The notes under the pieces were generated by a model that searched no databases, was not told the DNA's origin, and was given only the letters and a program-made list of their open reading frames with translations. Of a stretch of 64,000 nt of DNA, positions 45,781 through 54,276 are shown piece after piece. Every line of letters starts with the position of its first letter. The first letter of the stretch is position 1. A program made the translations under genes and the position numbers. Where the stretch lies: positions 372,001-436,000 of the forward strand of contig NZ_JBBOOE010000002.1 in NCBI RefSeq assembly GCF_038002965.1. Reading direction: 5' to 3'. Origin of the DNA: Robertmurraya sp. FSL R5-0851. GTDB taxonomy: Bacteria; Bacillota; Bacilli; Bacillales; Cytobacillaceae.

Positions 45781-46086
45781 GTAAATAGGTGAATTTAATA
45801 TTTTTTGTTTAAAGAAGTATCTTCAGCAAGTAATTAATTCCTCTGTCAGTCAAATTCATTTGTATGATGTCTTCCTCGTAATTATATTCTTTATATTTTT
45901 CATACAATTATATTCCCATTCATATTAATCCATGGTTTCGCTCTTATGAATTCTTTTTTGTCCTTTTATCAATTATTTAGAAACTACTAAAGATATGTTC
46001 ATCTGTTTTTCATTAAATATAAAGAATTTGGTATGGCTTGTACGGCTTAGTCATATCATTGTAGCAATACAGGAGGGTTGAATGTG
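45781..46086. other. Spacer between csoR and the cupredoxin fusion
   Basis: About 306 nt, AT-rich; no gene or RNA seen. The ribosome-binding site AGGAGGG of the next gene is at 46071-46077. Confidence 0.45.
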
Positions 46087-47004
46087 ATGAACATTTTTTA
46101 TTATTTTGTATTAGGTACACTTGTTTGTATTATCCTTTTGGCTACATTTTTGTCTTTTTATTTTCGGAACAGACTAAAAAACATGGCTGGCATGGTTTTA
46201 TCCATGACTATAGGAATGAATGTGGGTCTAACGGCCGGATTGCTATTCGGAACTATGTTACAAGGAAATTTGTATCTTTCTACCCTCTTAGCTATACTAG
46301 CTGGTGTTATTGGAGGAGCTATTTGCGGTCTTGGATTTGGGGTTTATGCCTTTTTAGAAGGTCTAATGGCTGGTCTTATGGGTGGCATGATGGGTGCGAT
46401 GCTAGGAGAAATGGTTTCAACAGTACAGGCGCACACCCTCATTAATATTTTTCTTACCCTTTCAGTTAGCTTCTTGTTATTATTTCCTGCACTAAGAATT
46501 CAGGCTAAAACAAAAGAAATAGCTAACAGAATATGGTACACCAAACCTGCGTTTGCCTTTCTTATCCTCTCCGGTATGTTGATATTCGGCAGTCAGTTCA
46601 GTAAGGTACAAGTCCAGTCAGAATCAAATATATCCAAACCAGAGGATAAGTCTCAACAACCGAGTGATATACAGCCGGAAAATGCTATGATCCGTGTTCA
46701 GGTAGCTAATTTTCTTTATAACCCTCAAAAGATCATCGTAAAAGAGGGAGAACAGACTTCCATTACATTGGATAACCTTGATTCTGTTGAGCATGATATT
46801 GAAATTAAAGAGTTTCCTGTTGAGAAAACTGAAGTGGGGCATGCGGGACATGGAGAAAACAGTCCAGATTTCCATTTACATGCACCTGCAAAAGACACGA
46901 CAACATTAGTTTTTACTCCGTTACAGAAAGGGACGTATGAGTTCTATTGCACCATCCCGGGTCATAAAGAAGAAGGAATGACAGGTGTTATCGTTGTAAT
47001 TTAA
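46087..47004 (+). CDS. Glycine-rich membrane domain fused to a cupredoxin domain
   Basis: A ~305-residue membrane protein. The N-terminal half has about five helices rich in Gly and Met ('GLMAGLMGGMMGAMLGEM'), and the C-terminal ~110 residues are a cupredoxin. Copper ligand candidates: His in 'SVEHDIEI' and the C-x4-H-x4-M loop 'FYCTIPGHKEEGM' (a type 1 copper pattern), plus extra His/Met ('HAGHGENSPDFHLH'). The Met/Gly-rich helices could bind or channel copper. GTG 46084 or ATG 46087 are the starts after AGGAGGG. It is divergent from csoR and near copA. A fusion of this kind suits copper uptake or electron transfer. Confidence 0.8.
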   Translation: MNIFYYFVLGTLVCIILLATFLSFYFRNRLKNMAGMVLSMTIGMNVGLTAGLLFGTMLQGNLYLSTLLAILAGVIGGAICGLGFGVYAFLEGLMAGLMGGMMGAMLGEMVSTVQAHTLINIFLTLSVSFLLLFPALRIQAKTKEIANRIWYTKPAFAFLILSGMLIFGSQFSKVQVQSESNISKPEDKSQQPSDIQPENAMIRVQVANFLYNPQKIIVKEGEQTSITLDNLDSVEHDIEIKEFPVEKTEVGHAGHGENSPDFHLHAPAKDTTTLVFTPLQKGTYEFYCTIPGHKEEGMTGVIVVI

Positions 47005-47041
47005 ATTGTTTTGTAATTCATTCTAAAATCTAAACAACTTA

Positions 47042-47079
47042 AAAAGCTCTGTTGTGAATACCATCGCAACAGAGCTTTT
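47042..47079. terminator. Bidirectional terminator between the cupredoxin fusion and ridA
   Basis: AAAAGCTCTGTTG (47042-47054) pairs perfectly with CAACAGAGCTTTT (47067-47079). It serves the + gene and, on the minus strand, the ridA operon. Confidence 0.9.
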
Positions 47080-47101
47080 ATTCTTATCAGGCTTTTCTTA
47101 A

Positions 47102-47487
47102 TTATCTATTGTTATTCAAAAAGGCTATTGCCTCTAGTTTTATTGCCACATCTCTTGGTAACCGTGAAACTTCAACACATGAACGTGCAGGACGATGGTC
47201 TCCAAAATAAGAAGCATAAACCTCATTAATCTTCGTAAACTCATTAAGGTTGGTATAAATACTGTTACTTTTACCACGTCGTTTAGACATGCTCCCCCAC
47301 CCTCTAAGACTGCTCGGAGATTATTGAATGCCTGGTGGGTCTGCTCTATTATATTCCCATTTATTATTTCTCCTGCTGGTGTTAATGGTATTTGTCCGGA
47401 TGTAAACAAAAAAGAACCAACTTGATAGGCCTGAGAATATGGGCCAATTGCCATAGGAGCGCGGTTAGTGTGAACTTCTTTCCCCAT
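47102..47487 (-). pseudogene. ridA: RidA family protein, frameshifted
   Basis: RidA deaminates reactive enamine/imine intermediates released by PLP enzymes. The frame from 47487 reads '[20 protein letters not shown]' and '[20 protein letters not shown]', but after 'TVF' (~47260) moves out of frame. The correct continuation '[20 protein letters not shown]' and '[15 protein letters not shown]' (with the substrate Arg and Cys) is in the next frame to 47102. A single missing nucleotide at ~47260 fixes it. The gene lies downstream of dctA-like and threonine-synthase-like genes on the same strand, which fits RidA's job of clearing PLP by-products. Confidence 0.88.
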
Positions 47488-47519
47488 ATTTATTTCTCCT
47501 TTTTATTTTATATTTGTAA

Positions 47520-48806
47520 CTATGCCTTTAAGGTCTCATTAGACTGTACTACCTCGGGTATCTTATTCATACGCCTATCAATGACACTCGCACATACCGC
47601 ATCTCCTAAGACGTTGACTGAGGTTAAAGGCATATCTACCAATCTCCAGAGCCCTAATATAATAGCGATTCCAACACCATCAATAGGGAGACCCACTGCT
47701 AGAAATATCATAGAAAGTGATACAATTCCACCACCTGGGATTGCTGGTGCTCCAACCGAGGCTAAAAGAGATATTAAAATGATTGTAAGGTATTGCATGA
47801 GTCCAAGTTCTATGCCATTCAGTTGAGCTACGAATACGGCTGCAACACCATGGCTCAAAGACGCACCATTCATGTTCATTGTCATCCCAAGAGGAAGGAC
47901 AAAAGCACTGACATTCTTGGATATTTTTAATCCTTCTTCACAACAACTCTTAGTAATTGGTAACGAAGCTGCACTACTGCTTGTAGCGAATGCTGTGCCC
48001 ATAGCAGGAATCATTTGACGTAAAAATGCAACTGGACGTAAATTAGAAAAGAAAGAAATCATAGAACCATAGGTGAGTACCACGTAGATTACCAAACCAA
48101 GGACAATAGACACTACATATTTTGCCATCGAACCAACCAAATCAAGACCAGCAGTCCCCATAGCTGTAGCGACAAGTGAAAAGGCAGCAAAAGGTATGAC
48201 TTTCATAAAAATAAGAACCAGTTTCATCATCACTTCATTTAATTGTGAAATAAAGTGTTTTATTGTTTGACCTTTTTCTCCAACAAGGGCCAATGCAATA
48301 CCAAAAAGCAAGGAAAACGTTAGAACCTGTAACATGTTTCCTGAAGCCATCGCTTCGATTGGATTACTAGGTATAATGTCTAGTAACGTTTCCCTTATTG
48401 TTGGTACCTCTTCTGATCCAGACGTGGAACTACCATGCCCCCCATTTTCCCCTTGTTCTAAAGAAGCAGTATCGGGTAACTGTACGTTTTTACCAGGTCC
48501 TACTGCTATAGCCGTTAAAATTCCAATTGTACACGCAATAATAGTGGTAATGACAAATAATGAAATGGTGGTTAGCCCCATTTGACCAAGTTTCTTAGGA
48601 GTCCCTGCAGACGCAATACTGGTAACCACTGCTGAAAAAACTAATGGGACCACTACCATCTTAATTGCCTTAATAAACAATTCACCAACAGGAGCGAAAA
48701 TGTAGTTATTTAAGATTTCGTAAATTCCAGGTGTGTATATGCTCAATCCCAATCCTGTTAAAATACCCAGTAAAATAGCTATTAGTGTTCTGGTGGCTAA
48801 TTTCAT
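47520..48806 (-). CDS. Dicarboxylate/amino acid:cation symporter (DctA/GltP family)
   Basis: A 428-residue secondary transporter with eight helices and two re-entrant loops. The family signature is visible in 'TSSSAASLPITKSC' (SSxS loop) and 'GMTMNMNGASLSHGVAAV' (NMDG-like motif), and 'SVGAPAIPGGGIVSLS' with the second loop. The His/Ser/Gly-rich insert ('GENGGHGSSTSG') is a variable periplasmic loop. Substrates are probably aspartate, glutamate or C4-dicarboxylates. It lies between the PLP enzyme (~30 nt upstream) and ridA, so it likely imports the substrate of that enzyme. Confidence 0.9.
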   Translation of the reverse strand: MKLATRTLIAILLGILTGLGLSIYTPGIYEILNNYIFAPVGELFIKAIKMVVVPLVFSAVVTSIASAGTPKKLGQMGLTTISLFVITTIIACTIGILTAIAVGPGKNVQLPDTASLEQGENGGHGSSTSGSEEVPTIRETLLDIIPSNPIEAMASGNMLQVLTFSLLFGIALALVGEKGQTIKHFISQLNEVMMKLVLIFMKVIPFAAFSLVATAMGTAGLDLVGSMAKYVVSIVLGLVIYVVLTYGSMISFFSNLRPVAFLRQMIPAMGTAFATSSSAASLPITKSCCEEGLKISKNVSAFVLPLGMTMNMNGASLSHGVAAVFVAQLNGIELGLMQYLTIILISLLASVGAPAIPGGGIVSLSMIFLAVGLPIDGVGIAIILGLWRLVDMPLTSVNVLGDAVCASVIDRRMNKIPEVVQSNETLKA

Positions 48807-48835
48807 TCTTTTTCCCCCTTTTATAAAAATGCTAT

Positions 48836-49984
48836 TTATACTCCTTTATAACCGTGTGATGTAAGCATAAGAAGAACCTTGTCATTTTTATTGATTTCTC
48901 CCAATTTAATCAATTTTGATGCTGCCGGCCAGGTGACCGCCGCGGAACCTTCGAGAAATAAACCTCTTTTTGCTAAGTCCTTTTGTGCTTGTTCTACTTC
49001 AATATTAGGAATAGAAACGGCTCCTCCACCTGATGAATTAATAGCGTGCATCGCTTGGTAGGTAACTGTATTTCCTCCAATTGAAGGCATTTGACTGGAA
49101 TCCCCTTTAAATTCCTCTCGATAGTCACTTCCTTGAAGAACTTGTGAAAGACGAGGAAAAGGTTCTACTGCATATAAACGAGGAATTGAATTAATCCACC
49201 CCATTCGCTTTGCTTCTATAAACCCTTCCCATATCCCCCATAGCAGGTCACCTCTCGTGCAAGGGATGATAATTGCAGTTGGCAAGTTAGCTTTCATTTG
49301 CTCAACAATTTCAAAAGCAACTGTAACATATCCTTGAACACCGAACAGATTGCTTCCTACTGGAGGGGAGCTGTAGTTTGTAGCAGGATAGGCCCCCTCA
49401 TTCTCTACTTGATTTCTTATTACCTCCCATCTTTCCTTTGAATTGGATACTTTGATAATCTCTGCCCCTGAAGTACGAATTGCTTTCTCCCAGATTCGGC
49501 CAATTTTTGGTGTGGTCACAATTTTGCATTGCAGACCACCAGCTGCTGCATAGGCCGCCAAAGACGCACCTGCATTTCCACTTGAAGCAGCGACAACTGT
49601 TGTTCGTTTTAGTGAAGCAGCCCTTGCAACGATAAGAGGGCTCATTCTATCTTTGTGGGATCCTGTTGGATTTTGTCCTTCATTTTTCAACCACAACTCA
49701 GGGATACCTAATTCATCCGCCAGTCCTTCCAAATGAATGACCGGCGTTCCCCCTTCACCGAGGGTGGGAAATGAGCGGTAGGGTAATCGGTCGATATATC
49801 GAAACATCCCCCTTGCTTTTTGATCGATATCCCATGAATTCTTGTAGTCAAACAGAATCTTTAAACTGGCAGGGTACCCATCATCTAAACAACGGGGACA
49901 CCCTTTAAAGTAATCATCCGGTTCCAAGTGATGTTCACACCTAATGCAAGTGAGAGCTTTTATAAGACCATTCCAATCGTACAC
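48836..49984 (-). CDS. PLP-dependent lyase, threonine synthase-like
   Basis: A 382-residue fold-type II PLP enzyme. An N-terminal zinc-ribbon-like Cys pattern ('CIRCEHHLEP', 'GCPRCLDDGY') leads to the PLP domain with the Schiff-base Lys in 'NPTGSHKDRMS', the phosphate loop 'SSGNAGASLAAYAA' and 'IGGNTVTYQ'. Related to threonine synthases and other beta-replacing/eliminating enzymes. With a dicarboxylate symporter and ridA downstream, and LysR upstream in the opposite direction, the substrate is likely a hydroxy- or acidic amino acid. The start GTG 49984 follows AGGAGGGAT. The family name does not fix the reaction. Confidence 0.82.
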   Translation of the reverse strand: MYDWNGLIKALTCIRCEHHLEPDDYFKGCPRCLDDGYPASLKILFDYKNSWDIDQKARGMFRYIDRLPYRSFPTLGEGGTPVIHLEGLADELGIPELWLKNEGQNPTGSHKDRMSPLIVARAASLKRTTVVAASSGNAGASLAAYAAAGGLQCKIVTTPKIGRIWEKAIRTSGAEIIKVSNSKERWEVIRNQVENEGAYPATNYSSPPVGSNLFGVQGYVTVAFEIVEQMKANLPTAIIIPCTRGDLLWGIWEGFIEAKRMGWINSIPRLYAVEPFPRLSQVLQGSDYREEFKGDSSQMPSIGGNTVTYQAMHAINSSGGGAVSIPNIEVEQAQKDLAKRGLFLEGSAAVTWPAASKLIKLGEINKNDKVLLMLTSHGYKGV

Positions 49985-50122
49985 CTTATCCCTCCTGTGA
50001 TTAATTTTAATATTTTGAATAATTAGAATTAATGTTAATCTTAGAGAAAGTGAATGAATTTGTAAAACGAATATTTTAAATATGTATTATCAAGATTTTA
50101 AATAAGTGAAGGAGGCATTTTA

Positions 50123-50995
50123 ATGGATATTGATCAACTAAGAGCTTTTGTTCTTGTTGCAAATACGAAAAGTTTTACTCGAACCGCAGAACTTTTAAAC
50201 GTTGTTCAATCAACTGTTACAACTAGAATACAAATGTTAGAGAGGCACATTGGAAAAGAATTGTTTGAAAGAGATAAGCGAAACATTAAACTAACGGAGG
50301 CAGGAATTATTTTTCTCCCTTATACAGAGAGAATATTGGAACTTACTGATGAAGGAACAAAGCTTGTACAAGTAGAAAACAGCTATAAAAATCATATCGT
50401 TATAGGGACAACTCATGCTTTATGGGATTATGTATTATTCGAAGCAGTAGATGCATTCCAAAAATCACAGTCAGAAACCTCACTTGGGATGATCACTGAA
50501 CATTCCAATATTATTATCAGAAAAATGATTGACGGCTTAATTGATATGGCAATTGTCTTCTATCCTGTCAATCATACGAAAGTTACGATGGAGCTAATTA
50601 TTGAAGATACTTTTATTTTGGTAGCTAATCCTCAATTTGGATTTAAGAAACCTCTTGTCCTACCAGAGGACTTACGTAATCTATATATTCATTTAGACTG
50701 GGGTGGGTCTTTTTCAGATTGGTTTAGTAAGATCACTTCGAATCAACTAAATTACCAACTACAGGTTGACCATGTTTCTCTTCTTCTGAAATTTTTACAT
50801 TCCAGACATGGTGTCGGTTTTCTTCCCAATTCTGTAGCAAAGCGTCTAATATCTGAAGGGAAAGTTATTAATGTTCCATTTGAAGCAAACGTTCCTGTTC
50901 CGAGCAGATCTATTTATTTGCTGAAAAGGAAACAATCATCTACATATAGCAACATGGAGGTACTTTCAGATTATATTAAGGAGCATTCCTGTTAG
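50123..50995 (+). CDS. LysR-family transcriptional regulator
   Basis: A 290-residue activator/repressor: N-terminal winged HTH ('MDIDQLRAFVLVANTKSFTR', then 'AELLNVVQSTVTTRIQMLE') and a periplasmic-binding-like effector domain ('VGFLPNSVAKRLISEGKV'). It is divergent from the PLP enzyme-symporter-ridA operon and so probably controls it; the shared spacer (49985-50122) has several T-N11-A-like AT tracts but no decisive box. The start ATG follows GGAGGC. The effector is unknown. The gene ends where an IS110 element begins. Confidence 0.9.
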   Translation: MDIDQLRAFVLVANTKSFTRTAELLNVVQSTVTTRIQMLERHIGKELFERDKRNIKLTEAGIIFLPYTERILELTDEGTKLVQVENSYKNHIVIGTTHALWDYVLFEAVDAFQKSQSETSLGMITEHSNIIIRKMIDGLIDMAIVFYPVNHTKVTMELIIEDTFILVANPQFGFKKPLVLPEDLRNLYIHLDWGGSFSDWFSKITSNQLNYQLQVDHVSLLLKFLHSRHGVGFLPNSVAKRLISEGKVINVPFEANVPVPSRSIYLLKRKQSSTYSNMEVLSDYIKEHSC

Positions 50996-51100
50996 AAGGA
51001 TTTTCGGGGACTTGAACAAAAAAGAGCCCTCTTGGTATGATACGGGGTGTCAAATCTGCAGAATTGACCCCTAACTTAGTTAACCAAGGAGGACTCCAAA

Positions 51101-52378
51101 TTGGATTTTAAACAAAATCAGAAAATAAATCAAGTCACCGAAAGAACACTTGTTGTAGGAATCGATATTGCCAAGAGCACGCACTACGCTTGCTTTGTGG
51201 ATGACCGTGGACGAGTGCTCCGTAAGTCATTCTCTGTATCACAATCTAGAGATGGTTTTGAGCTTTTCTATCAACGGGTTTTGGCCGCAATGAAAGAAAA
51301 TGAAAAAACAGAAGTGATTGTTGGTATTGAACCAACAGGCCATTACTGGCTCAACTTAGCTTATTTTTTAGAAGAGCGAGGCATTCCACTTGTCATGACG
51401 AATCCAATGCACGTCAAGCGTTCAAAGGAATTGGATGATAATCTGCCAACGAAACATGACCGTAAAGATGCGCTCGTCATCGCTCGATTAGTTAAAGACG
51501 GACGCTTTAGCTATCCACGTATCTTAAAAGGTATGGAGGCTGAACTTCGTGCTGGATCAACGTTTAGAAGTAAGTTGACAGAGGAATTAGGTGCTGTCAA
51601 AAACATGATGATACGCTGGTTAGATCGCTATTTTCCTGAGTTCACTCAAGTCTTTCCGACATTTGGCAAGATGGCGATGGCCGCACTAGAATGTACCCCA
51701 TTTCCGAGTGATCTTCACCAGAAACAAGCTGATGAAGTTTTATCTCTTTATCGAAAGGTCGATGGGTTAAAATCCCCTCAAAAACCAAAAGCAGTGCGCC
51801 TTATTGAGATCGCTGCTAGCTCTATTGGAGTAACAGAAGGACACGAGATGGCCCGTATTGAAATCACCACGCTTGTCCGCCGTTACCATCAACTAGAACA
51901 AGATATCGAAAGTATTACGCAACACTTAGTTGAGCTTGTAAAAACATCTGTAGAATATGAATGGCTCTCAACGGTTCCGGGGCTTGGAGACACAACTATC
52001 GTTGATCTTTTAGCTGAAATCGGTAGCTTTTTACATTATCAAGATCCACGCCAACTAATCAAACTCGCGGGATTAACGTTACGTGAAAATTCCTCCGGTC
52101 AGCACAAAGGACAAAAACGCATCTCCAAACGAGGAAGAAGAAAGCTGCGTGCCCTCCTTTTCCGAGTGATGATGCCCATGATTCGCCATAATGAGGCCTT
52201 TCGCAAACTGCATGAATATTACACAACTCGTACGGTTAATCCGTTACGTAAGAAGCAATCCATCGTGGTTCTATGCGGGAAACTACTAAAAGTATTACAC
52301 GAAATCAGCACGAAGCACAAAGCGTTTGACGCACAGCGAATGATGAGGGATATTCCCAGTCTCGTAGAGGCTGCTTAA
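51101..52378 (+). CDS. IS110-family transposase, second lineage
   Basis: A 425-residue recombinase. DEDD domain: 'VVGIDIAKSTHYACFVD' (first D), 'GIEPTGHYWLNLAYFL' (E) and 'THDRKDALVIARL'-like 'KHDRKDALVIARL' (paired D). C-terminal Tnp_20 domain: 'LSTVPGLGDTTIVDLLAEIG' and 'LAGLTLRENSSGQHKGQKRI' with the Ser. It is intact. It shares domain order but little sequence with the copy at 5252-6385 and carries its non-coding region mainly at the right end rather than the left. Start TTG/GTG before 'MDFKQNQ' follows AGGAGGAC. Confidence 0.92.
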   Translation: MDFKQNQKINQVTERTLVVGIDIAKSTHYACFVDDRGRVLRKSFSVSQSRDGFELFYQRVLAAMKENEKTEVIVGIEPTGHYWLNLAYFLEERGIPLVMTNPMHVKRSKELDDNLPTKHDRKDALVIARLVKDGRFSYPRILKGMEAELRAGSTFRSKLTEELGAVKNMMIRWLDRYFPEFTQVFPTFGKMAMAALECTPFPSDLHQKQADEVLSLYRKVDGLKSPQKPKAVRLIEIAASSIGVTEGHEMARIEITTLVRRYHQLEQDIESITQHLVELVKTSVEYEWLSTVPGLGDTTIVDLLAEIGSFLHYQDPRQLIKLAGLTLRENSSGQHKGQKRISKRGRRKLRALLFRVMMPMIRHNEAFRKLHEYYTTRTVNPLRKKQSIVVLCGKLLKVLHEISTKHKAFDAQRMMRDIPSLVEAA

Positions 52379-52399
52379 AACCCTACATCCCCTTAAAAG

Positions 52400-52700
52400 A
52401 ACTAGACAACAGGATGACACGGAGAAGCTGGCATTATTTTCACCATTCGACCTAGAGTCCCTAAAGGAGCTTCGCTAGCCTCTGCCTTATGACTAGACCG
52501 AACGAAGGAATGTAGGCACACAGATGCCCAGAGACATGGGAGGGTACGTCATCATAAGCTACGCAGAGATCCATTGTGCATCGTATATTTCACCAGCACT
52601 ACTTACCACTATTCTCCAGTAGTGACCGCGTAGCGTACCCATAGGATGGAATAGATTCACATATTATCAAAATACTGTTAAAGGTCATGTCGAAAAATAT
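52400..52700 (+). ncRNA. Structured non-coding RNA candidate in the IS110 right end
   Basis: GGGTACG (52542-52548) and GCTACGC (52558-52564) can pair with GCGTAGC/CGTACCC (52628-52640), giving a long bulged stem; the rest of the segment is rich in short inverted repeats and stable stems. It matches where bridge RNAs of some IS110 elements are encoded (right end). RNA extent was not determined. Confidence 0.45.
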
Positions 52701-52810
52701 TTTTTTGACACTCAACCAACGGCTCAAACCGTTGATAAATCAATATTTATAGAGGGAGGTTTTCTAAGTTTTTAATCGAGGACACCATGTTCTCCTTATT
52801 ATCAATAAAA

Positions 52811-52845
52811 AGGCCAAGGAGAGAGAGTTCACTCCTCCATGGCCT
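52811..52845 (-). terminator. Terminator of the siroheme-type gene
   Basis: AGGCCA (52811-52816) with TGGCCT (52840-52845) plus AGGAG/CTCCT pairs inside form a stem; TTTTTATTG follows on the minus strand. Confidence 0.7.
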
Positions 52846-52943
52846 ATTGAAATCTATATAAAATGGTGACAATTATTAAAAACAAAAATCTGTTTCTAGG
52901 GGATTGGCCAGCTTTTCTAAATAGATAGATGCCCATTGGTTTT

Positions 52944-53570
52944 CTATTGGTTAATACTAGCCAAAAGTTCGTCTGCCCCAAATCTTTTTACAAATTTATG
53001 AAAGGCTTCCCGTTTCTTTCCTTGCTCATTATAAAGATTAATAATCTTATCAATCGCTTGATACAGTTCATCAGGTGGAAGTTGTTCCATTAGCAATATC
53101 CCAGCTTCCGCGTCTTTACCTTTTGATTTTCCTCCAACATAAAGGCTATAGGAATCTTTAATTTTCATGACTCCAATATCATTAATCATTGGTTCACCAC
53201 ATCCAATTGGACAACCGGTGTAGGCAGGTTTTAACGTAAAAGGTACATGTTTTCCTGCAATCCGCTTATTTAGTTCAATGGCAACCGGCATCCCCTCTTC
53301 TTCAGCGCCTTTACAAAAATTACAGGTTCGTAGACTTTTCACATAATTCCCAACTGGGTAACAGCTTAAGCCTGCTTCTTCAAATTCAGCAATTATTTCT
53401 GTTTTTCTTTCTTCTGGAATTTCAATGTATAATTGCTGGAATGTTGTGAGCTCAAGCTCCTCCCCTTCCTCCAGATATTTTGCTAAAACGATCAGTTGCT
53501 TGGCGGTTAGCTTTGCACCGAATTTGATTCCTCCGTTGACCGCAATTTTAATCTTTTTATCACTCATCAT
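52944..53570 (-). CDS. Siroheme/[4Fe-4S] nitrite/sulfite reductase-like protein
   Basis: A 208-residue cytoplasmic protein with the ferredoxin-like half-domain and the C-terminal 4Fe-4S/siroheme motif of nitrite and sulfite reductases: 'RTCNFCKGAEEEG' then 'AYTGCPIGCGEPMINDI' (Cx3C). It is much shorter than real NirB or CysI, about the size of a single NIR_SIR half. It may be a small siroheme oxidoreductase. Upstream (53674-53689) is TACCCC-TC-TATAGTAT, the same pattern as before csoR, so CsoR or a paralogue of the CstR type may regulate it, linking it to copper or sulfur (persulfide) stress. Start ATG 53570 or 53567 after AAGGGGAAC. Confidence 0.78.
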   Translation of the reverse strand: MMSDKKIKIAVNGGIKFGAKLTAKQLIVLAKYLEEGEELELTTFQQLYIEIPEERKTEIIAEFEEAGLSCYPVGNYVKSLRTCNFCKGAEEEGMPVAIELNKRIAGKHVPFTLKPAYTGCPIGCGEPMINDIGVMKIKDSYSLYVGGKSKGKDAEAGILLMEQLPPDELYQAIDKIINLYNEQGKKREAFHKFVKRFGADELLASINQ

Positions 53571-53673
53571 GGTAGTTCCCCTTTCTTAACCCTAAGTTAT
53601 TTAATAATTCCTTTTTTAACTTTTAAGCTTTAATTTTAAAGACTAAATTCCACTTTCGTCCTATGTTTTAGGG

Positions 53674-53689
53674 TACCCCTCTATAGTAT
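53674..53689 (-). promoter_or_regulatory. CsoR/CstR-type operator before the siroheme-type gene
   Basis: TACCCCTCTATAGTAT matches TACCCC-NN-TATAGTAT upstream of csoR (45765-45780) at 14 of 16 positions, differing only in the two spacer bases. It lies 104 nt from the start codon. Confidence 0.6.
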
Positions 53690-53789
53690 AATTTATCCTT
53701 TTACCGAATGTAAATAGGTGTTAATAAAAGTTTTTCTGGTTAGTACGGGAGATTACTAAATTTACTATGGGGCGTTTAAGGTAAAAAAA

Positions 53790-53822
53790 GGCATAAACTC
53801 GGTACAATACCGCGTTTATGCC
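53790..53822 (-). terminator. Terminator of the CcdA-like gene
   Basis: GGCATAAAC (53790-53798) pairs with GTTTATGCC (53814-53822), inner CGGTA/TACCG; TTTTTTT follows on the minus strand. Confidence 0.85.
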
Positions 53823-54267
53823 AACCACATTCCGCTTAAAGAGAAAAACAGTCTAACTTTATAGGGGAACTTCAGCTTCAGATGGCTCTTTATCCAATTA
53901 AATCCCCCAATAAGTTAATGTGTCCAGGACTCCAATTAAAAGCATGACTACTCCCGCCAACCTCTGAACGAATAACCCCAATTTTCTTCCGTTCTTTTTC
54001 AACAATTTACCACTTAAATCAAAATACCATATTAAGAAGATGGAAAGGATTAAAGGGATCGATGTACCTACAGCAAAAATAGCTGGAAGAACTGGTCCGT
54101 AGGGTACAGCTAGTGCGATAGGCATTAGAGTGATAAAAAACAATACAAACATTGTCGGGCAGAAGCCAAGGGTAAAACTCACGCCCATCAAAAATGCCCC
54201 TATCTTACCTTTTTTCATAAATTTATTTGGAATATTTCCTAAGGTTAGAGAACTTCTGAATTTTATT

Positions 54268-54276
54268 ATTCCAAGC
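54268..54276. repeat. IS4 target duplication, left copy
   Basis: ATTCCAAGC; identical to 55860-55868. Confidence 0.85.

Larger units (their letters stand above)
51035..52750 (+). mobile_element. IS110-family insertion sequence with long right end
   Basis: An ~1.7-kb element with a transposase (51101-52378), a short left end (hairpin GGGGTGTCAA...TTGACCCC at 51043-51070) and a ~370-nt non-coding right end. Edges are approximate: IS110 elements lack inverted ends. It lies downstream of the LysR gene, whose terminator appears interrupted (AAAAAAGAGCCCTCTTGG at 51018-51035). Confidence 0.75.
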
